From an uncultured Collinsella sp. (GTDB lineage: Bacteria; Actinomycetota; Coriobacteriia; Coriobacteriales; Coriobacteriaceae): a DNA stretch of 11,310 nt. A model generated the notes under the pieces. The model saw nothing but the letters and a program-made list of their open reading frames with translations, was not told the origin of the DNA and did not search any database. Numbering within the stretch: the stretch's first letter is position 1; every line of letters begins with the position of its first letter. This document shows, piece after piece, positions 7,182 to 11,310 of this stretch. A program made the translations under genes and the position numbers. The stretch lies in NCBI GenBank assembly GCA_900549355.1, contig UROA01000063.1, positions 1 to 11,310 on the forward strand, read 5' to 3'.

Positions 7182-7223
7182 TTAACGCAGATTAATTGAT
7201 TTCTGCTTATTTTTCTGCGTTAA
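7182..7223. repeat. inverted repeat in the AT-rich leader of the second ATPase
   Basis: TTAACGCAGA (7182-7191) and TCTGCGTTAA (7214-7223) form perfect 10-bp arms around a 22-base AT-rich centre that holds another TTTCTGC. TTGATT (7196-7201) could be a -35, but the only -10 candidates (TTAAAA or TAAAAA, about 7220-7226) are poor. It is more likely an operator or weak promoter region than a terminator, since the operon terminator already lies upstream. Confidence 0.4.
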
Positions 7224-7263
7224 AAAATGTCAGCGCCACTGCTTCGATGCCCTTTGGTCAGTC

Positions 7264-7319
7264 GTTAGCAAAACTTGCAAAAGTTAGCAAAACTTGCAAA
7301 AATTAGCAAAACTTGCAAA
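7264..7319. repeat. three 19-bp tandem repeats directly upstream of the winged-helix ATPase
   Basis: The unit TTAGCAAAACTTGCAAAA occurs at 7265, 7284 and 7303, a period of exactly 19 bases, with changes only at the joints. Each unit contains the dyad GCAA-aac-TTGC. The last copy flows into the ribosome site AAAGGAG (7317-7323), so a protein bound here would cover the translation start region of the DNA and probably the promoter. A reading frame passes through the array, but 19 is not a multiple of three, so the repeat is not a coding repeat. Confidence 0.85.
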
Positions 7320-7328
7320 GGAGCCACC

Positions 7329-8423
7329 ATGGAGTACAGCAAGAACCCCTTTACCCCGACGTTCGGAAGCGTCCCTCCCTTTCTAGCGGGTCGCGAGCAT
7401 ATTCTGCGTGACATCAACCGTGGCTTTATCAACGGCCCGGGAGATCCCAACCTGTCGACCATTTTTACGGGCGCAAGGGGAACGGGCAAGACGGCGCTTC
7501 TCTCGCTCCTTTCAGAAACGGCGCTTGAACACGGTTGGATCGCAGCAAATGTCTCCGCCATGCCAGGCATGCTCGAAGATATTATCGAGCGAACCAAAGA
7601 AGCCGCAGATAGCTACCTCTCACAGCCTCATGCGCGCATAAACGGCGTTCAAATTGGTCCAGTGGGCATCGATTGGACATATGCTCAAGAGGTCCAGGGC
7701 AACTGGCGCACACGCATGAATGGCATCTTTAAGCAACTCGAAAAACATGACATCGGACTTCTCATTACCATCGATGAAGTCACCGTCGATCTCGAAGAAA
7801 TGCTTCAATTTGCCTCTGTTTACCAGCACTTTGTACGCGAAGGTAAAAAAGTTGCCCTACTCATGGCAGGACTGCCCTACAAAGTATCGGCGTTGCTGCG
7901 TAACGATTCCGTCTCGTTCCTCAGGCGTTCCCAATATCATCAGTTAGGACGAATCACTGACGTTGAAATTGCAAACGCGTTTCGCAAAACCGTTGAGGTC
8001 GGAGGACGTTCAATCACACCAGAAGCGCTCGAGAATGCTGTGAAGGCCGTCGACGGATTCCCCTACATGATGCAGCTCGTCGGATATCGCACTTGGGATG
8101 TTTCGGAGAACTCGCCCCAAATCAGTGCATCCGATGTCCAGCAGGGTTCCCTACTCGCACGCATGGAGCTGCGTGATCGCATTCTCGAAACGACCTATCG
8201 AGAGCTTTCCGATAAAGACATTGAGTTTTTACTCGCGATGCTGCCCGATTCTGGCCCCAGCAGGGTCTCAGAGATAGCCAAACGCATGGGCGTCGCCAGC
8301 AACTACGCAAGCCAATACAAACGCCGCCTTCTCGAGGACGGCGTCATCGGGGAACGTGGGCGTGGTCTCGTTGGCTTTGACATCCCCGCATTCAGGGAGT
8401 TCCTGAGCGAGAAAGTCTCCTAG
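7329..8423 (+). CDS. lone AAA-type ATPase with C-terminal winged helix
   Basis: 364 residues from the ATG at 7329, which has AAGGAG five bases upstream; an in-frame TTG at 7275 lies inside the repeat array and is rejected. The N-terminus reads NPFTPTFGSVPPFLAGRE, then Walker A GARGTGKT (48-55) and Walker B LLITIDEV (144-151, D149-E150). A sensor-like strand VALLMAGLP lies at 175-183. An AAA lid-like helical region with DGFPYMMQLVGY is at about 205-260. The C-terminus (about 309-360) is a winged helix: SRVSEIAKRMGVASNYASQYKRRLLEDGVI, then GLVGFDIPAFREFL. Similar stand-alone ATPases are common in Actinobacteria (AAA_16-like); no role is established. The winged helix and the three dyads upstream suggest it may bind its own control region, which is inference. 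No partner gene lies downstream, as the next gene converges. Confidence 0.88.
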   Translation: MEYSKNPFTPTFGSVPPFLAGREHILRDINRGFINGPGDPNLSTIFTGARGTGKTALLSLLSETALEHGWIAANVSAMPGMLEDIIERTKEAADSYLSQPHARINGVQIGPVGIDWTYAQEVQGNWRTRMNGIFKQLEKHDIGLLITIDEVTVDLEEMLQFASVYQHFVREGKKVALLMAGLPYKVSALLRNDSVSFLRRSQYHQLGRITDVEIANAFRKTVEVGGRSITPEALENAVKAVDGFPYMMQLVGYRTWDVSENSPQISASDVQQGSLLARMELRDRILETTYRELSDKDIEFLLAMLPDSGPSRVSEIAKRMGVASNYASQYKRRLLEDGVIGERGRGLVGFDIPAFREFLSEKVS

Positions 8424-8450
8424 CACGCGGAGATTGTCCATAAGGACATC

Positions 8451-8520
8451 AACGCATGGCAATCAGTAACCCTCTTGGCAAGGGAAGTAGGCTTTCCACC
8501 AACACCGATTGCCATGCGTT
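8451..8520. repeat. 14-bp perfect inverted repeat between convergent genes
   Basis: AACGCATGGCAATC (8451-8464) and GATTGCCATGCGTT (8507-8520) are exact reverse complements around 42 bases that hold a smaller CCCT...AGGG hairpin (8470-8484). It fills the gap between the ATPase stop (8423) and the oxidoreductase stop (8531). A bidirectional terminator is possible by position, but neither side has a T-run and the loop is long. A small mobile-element-like repeat or a structured 3' end are alternatives. Confidence 0.6.
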
Positions 8521-8530
8521 CTTCTTGCCC

Positions 8531-9061
8531 TTAGGCCAGCCTGCGAGCGAGCTCTCGCACCTCTTCCAACTTGAGCGACGATGCCATGCTGTCGCGCTCG
8601 GTCATACCGCTAATGGTGACAATGCCCTGGTCCTCCCACTTGCAGTACGCGCAGGTTGACTTGTACATAGCAATCGCCGCATCATAGACGCCCTCACTGT
8701 GACTATCGAGTAAAAGGGCCGTCTTGGTGAACGGGAAACCCGTGGCACCGAAGGCGTACAGGCGGTCAATGGCGGCTTTCTCCTGCGCAGTGATATCAAA
8801 CCAGTAGATAGGCGAAGCGAAGACAACCATGTCGGCGTCTTTCAGCGACTCGATCACGTTGGCCATGTCATCCTTCTGCACGCAAGTGCCCTCGTGGGCG
8901 AAGCAATACTGACACCCCAGACAACCAGCGATTTTCTTACTGGCAACGCGGATGACCTCGACCGTATGGCCACCCTCACGCGCGGTCTCAGCAAACGCCT
9001 CGACCATGGTGTCGGTATTGGCGCCCTTGCGCGGGCTACCGCTCAATACAACGATATTCAT
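8531..9061 (-). CDS. flavodoxin-fold NAD(P)H-dependent FMN oxidoreductase with four-cysteine cluster
   Basis: 176 residues. The start MNIVVLSGSPRKGANTDTM carries the FMN phosphate loop SGSPRKGANTD (7-17), and SPIYWFDITAQEKAAIDRLY (83-102) is the flavin-edge motif of the NADPH-dependent FMN reductase / flavodoxin_2 group. Between them is C47-x2-C50-x2-C53-x6-C60, which fits the compact cysteine motif of iron-sulfur flavoproteins (Isf type). It may therefore bind a 4Fe-4S cluster as well as FMN and act in electron transfer or stress reduction in anaerobes; the substrate is unknown. Another CAYC pair occurs at 137-140. The ATG at 9061 has AAGGGAGA (minus, 9074-9067) five bases upstream. It is monocistronic here, convergent with the ATPase and divergent from the surface-protein gene. 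Confidence 0.9.
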   Translation of the reverse strand: MNIVVLSGSPRKGANTDTMVEAFAETAREGGHTVEVIRVASKKIAGCLGCQYCFAHEGTCVQKDDMANVIESLKDADMVVFASPIYWFDITAQEKAAIDRLYAFGATGFPFTKTALLLDSHSEGVYDAAIAMYKSTCAYCKWEDQGIVTISGMTERDSMASSLKLEEVRELARRLA

Positions 9062-9382
9062 AAGAATCTCCCTTCTTCATGCCGCAGGCGCGCGGCATAC
9101 ATTTCGTTGTAACCAAAACGGATGGAGCTATTCAGTCGTCTGTAGATCGCATCTCTCGTTCGTGTTCTCTAGACACAATCTCATTGCCTGATAACTCCTC
9201 GGCCACCTTGATTCTCTCTCCGAGAATTGAACAGCAAATCGTTGCTCGCAAAGTATCGACTGTGAGAAAATTAGCTTGAGCTTTCTCCCTGCTCGCATAA
9301 GCGTTCGCGTGAAAGAGCCTAGCCGCATCGGCCAGGCGCAATATAGATCCGCGGAAACCGGCCTACGAACAAGGAGCGTCTT
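9062..9382. other. intergenic region between divergent oxidoreductase and surface-protein genes
   Basis: Apart from ribosome sites at both ends, I see no gene. ATGCCGC-aggcgc-GCGGCAT (9079-9098) is a short GC-rich hairpin in the leader of the oxidoreductase gene. ATTCTC-tctcc-GAGAAT (9211-9227) is a second small hairpin. Both promoters should lie here, but none of the -35/-10 pairs I tested is convincing; ATATAGAT at 9341-9348 is a possible -10 for the + strand gene. Minus-strand open frames across 9128-9457 have no ribosome site and unlikely composition. Confidence 0.5.
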
Positions 9383-10303
9383 ATGTATGGACAGCATGTT
9401 GCACCGCAGACCCATAACAAACGGACTGGCCTGTCTATCCGCGACGTCAAGCGTCATGCAGACGCCAGAATCGCCGCCTTCGGAGTAAGCATTCTTGTGG
9501 CAGGACTGCTTTTGCTACCCTGCGCAGCACTGGCGACAGAAATGCCCGAAACCGATGTCGCAGCACCCATTACCTGCGACGAAGCCAACGCGGAAGGCAG
9601 CCTCACAGCTACCACCGTTGTCGACCATAACTATGACCTGGAGCTCCCTCCTGCCTTTATGTTGGTCCAGAATGAGGCGTTTGTATACGATTTCCCCGAC
9701 AAACCCGAAGACTTCATCTACGGGCTTAACGACACCGTCCTTCTCTTCAAGATTGACACCGATACCGAAGGCCTTATAAAAACCGAGAACCCCAAAGAGG
9801 CCAGCGTCTCTATTGCCCTGACCATGATCGACAATCACGTTAGAGCAACCGCTGTCTTTACAGGCGGCTACGCCGACGACCAAATCCCTTACAGACTGAA
9901 CCTCACCAGCTCAACCCGCCTTGGCACACACGTTGACCGCGACTTCGACAGCGGGCAGGGGATTATGCACGAGACGCGGCACGATTACTACATCCGCTAC
10001 GTCTTCGACAGCGACGTGCACTTGATTGCAACCGATACGAGCGGTTCCAAACCCGATCCAAGTGTTAAACCGAGCCCAGAGGTCAAACCCGAACCGGAAA
10101 CCAAGCCCGACCCCACACCGCAGCCCAAGGCAGAAAAGCCCGCGGCAAATCCCGTTTCCACTAAGGCAGTAGCGGCGGTTAAACCAGCCGGGACCACCCT
10201 ACCCGCGACGGGCGACAACGGTGCGATGGCTGTCGCCCTGAGTGTTGCCGGTGGCGCAGTTGCAGCAGTTGGTATTTCCGCAACAAGGCGTCGCAACCGC
10301 TAG
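9383..10303 (+). CDS. secreted, LPATG-anchored cell-wall surface protein of unknown function
   Basis: 306 residues; the ATG at 9383 has AAGGAG six bases upstream. The signal peptide is long: a basic n-region (1-29) then the hydrophobic core FGVSILVAGLLLLPCAALA, with cleavage probably after Ala51. The mature ectodomain (about 52-220) is acidic, beta-strand-like and unrecognised. A lysine-proline linker (223-253, KPDPSVKPSPEVKPEPETKP and on) would span the wall. The end is a complete sorting signal: LPATG (273-277), a hydrophobic stretch (280-299) and RRRNR. A class A/housekeeping-type sortase should link the Thr to peptidoglycan; no sortase gene is in this window. Its only visible neighbours are unrelated, so there is no hint of a pilus cluster. 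It is probably an adhesin-like or host-facing protein, by architecture only. Confidence 0.88.
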   Translation: MYGQHVAPQTHNKRTGLSIRDVKRHADARIAAFGVSILVAGLLLLPCAALATEMPETDVAAPITCDEANAEGSLTATTVVDHNYDLELPPAFMLVQNEAFVYDFPDKPEDFIYGLNDTVLLFKIDTDTEGLIKTENPKEASVSIALTMIDNHVRATAVFTGGYADDQIPYRLNLTSSTRLGTHVDRDFDSGQGIMHETRHDYYIRYVFDSDVHLIATDTSGSKPDPSVKPSPEVKPEPETKPDPTPQPKAEKPAANPVSTKAVAAVKPAGTTLPATGDNGAMAVALSVAGGAVAAVGISATRRRNR

Positions 10304-10350
10304 CCAGCATTTCGTACCCCGCAGACAAAGCTCTATCCCCGCTCCGATGA

Positions 10351-10806
10351 GCTTTACTCACCGAGAAGTTTCTTCCCCACGGAAATGAGTTTCTTTCCAA
10401 CGGCCGCCTTCACGCCAATCATTACAACCACGTGGGCAGTGCGGGCTTCGAGATCCGCAGCGATGATGTCCCCCGATGCCCGCACTGCGACTGGCAGCTT
10501 GTGCCGTGGGTGCGAGACGACACGTTTTTGCTGGGCACGGTATAGCGCGAGAGTCTCGAACGATACGAGCGCTTCGTGCGCGAGCGCGGTAGTAGCCGCG
10601 TGCTGTTGCTGGAGCTCGGCGTGGGCGAGATGACCCCCGGCATCATTACACTCCCGTTCTGGAGCATGACCGCAAAGCTGCCGGATGCGCACCTGCTGAG
10701 CGTGAACATCTCGGGCGATTCGGCTCCGCTGCAGCTTGGAAGCAAGGCAGAGGCGATCCAGGCAGACTTGGGTGCCTTGTTCTCGGCGGCGCGGGCCGAC
10801 GACTAG
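10351..10806 (+). pseudogene. 5'-truncated SIR2-like NAD-dependent deacylase gene with in-frame amber stop
   Basis: One frame, ending in TAG at 10804-10806, reads as the C-terminal half of a SIR2-family protein: VPRCPHC (second zinc pair), VPWVRDDTFL, then a TAG at 10543-10545, then ESLERYERFVRERG, VLLLELGVGEMTPGII, LPFWSMTAKLPDAHLLSVNI and a normal C-terminus. The frame resumes exactly after the stop, so this is a point nonsense change and not a frameshift. The NAD-binding N-terminal half and the first zinc cysteine pair are absent: upstream of about 10351 there is a TGA and then the end of the surface-protein gene. The LELGV..TPGII pattern resembles the macrodomain-linked (SirTM-like) sirtuins more than the classical CobB group. 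The exact 5' limit of homology is uncertain. There is no start codon with a ribosome site, so it is non-functional. Confidence 0.75.
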
Positions 10807-10810
10807 TAGC

Positions 10811-10830
10811 GCGGCGAGGCATCTTGCCGC
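10811..10830. terminator. weak hairpin between the SIR2 remnant and the hydrolase remnant
   Basis: GCGGCGAG (10811-10818) pairs with CTTGCCGC (10823-10830) around GCAT with one mismatch. It lies between two convergent remnants, where a terminator would be expected. It has no T-run on either strand, so the call is weak. Confidence 0.3.
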
Positions 10831-10883
10831 AAACCGTCCTCGCTAAATGCATGACCGTTAATAAGTAAAAAGCAAGGTGCGTC

Positions 10884-11266
10884 TTATTTCAAATACTCCT
10901 CAAAGAACGCTTTCAGCTTTTCAAACGGAATGATGTCCATCTGATCGTAAAGGTCGGTGTGGCTGGCACCAGGGATAATGAGCAATTCCTTGTTGTCCCC
11001 AGTCAGCTTGTTGTACGCGGTTTCGCTGAAATAGCGGGAGTGTGCCTTCTCGCCATGCACCAGCAGCACGGCAGAGCGGATCTCGCCGGCGTACTGCAAG
11101 ATCGGCATATTCAAAAACGACAGCGAAGATGTCACATTCCAACCGCCATTGGAGCCCAGGCTGCGGGGATGGTAACCTCGCGGAGTCTTGTAGTAGGCGT
11201 AATAGTCCGCCACAAACTGCGGCGCGTCATCGGGCAGCTGATCGACCACGCCGCCTGGAGTGGGTA
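10884..11266 (-). pseudogene. C-terminal remnant of an alpha/beta hydrolase
   Basis: The frame ends at TAA (10886-10884) and reads upstream as PTPGGVVDQLPDDAPQFVADYY, then the strand SAVLLVHGEKAHSRYF and the catalytic-histidine motif IIPGASHTDLYD, closing with KLKAFFEEYLK. This matches the last ~125 residues of YcjY-like alpha/beta hydrolases, usually about 300 residues. The nucleophile elbow (G-x-C/S-x-G-G) would lie in the missing part. Upstream the frame hits TAA at about 11287-11285, and no ATG with a ribosome site exists; the GTG at 11249 lies in the middle of the domain. The break coincides with a possible insertion-sequence end. The remaining reading frame is undamaged, so the loss looks recent. 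Confidence 0.7.
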
Positions 11267-11310
11267 TGATGAATTGGACACCTATTTAAGAGCGAAAGGT
11301 GTTCAAGATG
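11267..11310 (+). mobile_element. possible left end of an insertion sequence with the transposase start at the window edge
   Basis: Where the hydrolase frame breaks, the sequence changes to TGATGAATTGGACACC (from 11267), begins with TG as IS3-type ends do, and then shows GAAAGGT (11294-11300) seven bases before an ATG at 11308-11310, the last codon of the window. That is the layout of an insertion-sequence end followed by its first ORF. The right end and the transposase are outside the window, so this is inference from position and spacing. Confidence 0.35.

Noticed and set aside
7264..7319. CRISPR array
   Set aside because: The repeats are contiguous, with no spacers of 30 bases or so and no cas genes; they are tandem operator-like repeats.
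7275..7328. N-terminal extension of the second ATPase starting at TTG in the repeat array
   Set aside because: The extension is just the translated 19-bp repeats (KLAKLAKISK); the ATG at 7329 has an ideal AAGGAG.
9128..9457. 109-codon minus-strand frame upstream of the surface-protein gene
   Set aside because: It overlaps the signal-peptide coding region, has no ribosome site, and its composition looks random.
10327..10355. AAAGCTC...GAGCTTT inverted repeat after the surface-protein gene as a terminator
   Set aside because: The stem is only 7 bp with a 15-base loop and no T-run follows, so it is too weak to list as a feature.
10354..10745. Minus-strand frames over the SIR2 remnant
   Set aside because: The + strand frame carries clear SIR2 family motifs; these are shadows.

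Overview
The window looks like chromosome from a GC-rich, Gram-positive, Coriobacteriia-like gut actinobacterium (Collinsella or a close relative). This is inferred from codon use (GAG, CTC and GGC preferred), strong AGGAG-type ribosome sites, an LPATG-type surface protein, an actinobacterial-type LexA box, and the style of the topoisomerase pair and lone ATPases. No species call can be made from sequence reading alone.

Layout. Bases 2-85 may be the tail of a + strand gene. A minus-strand two-gene unit follows: an XRE/Cro-type repressor (770-1000) and a four-helix membrane protein (176-760). It has a well-formed promoter flanked by repeated ACAGATAT sites and ends in a strong hairpin terminator (131-170). 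Reading divergently is a lone ATPase with a C-terminal DUF234-like, PD-(D/E)XK-like region (1257-2639). It is preceded by two clusters of an ACTCGG/CCGAGT palindromic motif that run up to its GTG start.

The core of the window is a type IIA topoisomerase operon: a GyrB/ParE-like subunit (2797-4794) and a GyrA/ParC-like subunit (4840-7080), closed by a terminator at 7118-7170. A perfect TCGAAC-N4-GTTCGA palindrome, the actinobacterial LexA (SOS) box pattern, lies upstream at 2683-2698. The A subunit has Ala at the position of the main quinolone-resistance serine.

Downstream is a second lone ATPase with a C-terminal winged helix (7329-8423). Three 19-bp tandem repeats, each with a GCAA-N3-TTGC dyad, end at its ribosome site. 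It converges on a minus-strand flavodoxin-fold oxidoreductase with a four-cysteine cluster (8531-9061), with a 14-bp perfect inverted repeat between them. A + strand secreted LPATG-anchored protein of unknown function follows (9383-10303).

The right end is decaying. A 5'-truncated SIR2-like gene carries an in-frame amber stop (10351-10806). The C-terminal third of an alpha/beta hydrolase (10884-11266, minus) is cut off by what may be the left end of an insertion sequence, whose first ATG is the last codon of the window.

The most notable themes are the possible SOS control of a divergent topoisomerase, and two unrelated lone ATPases that each carry their own iterated operator-like array directly against the start codon.
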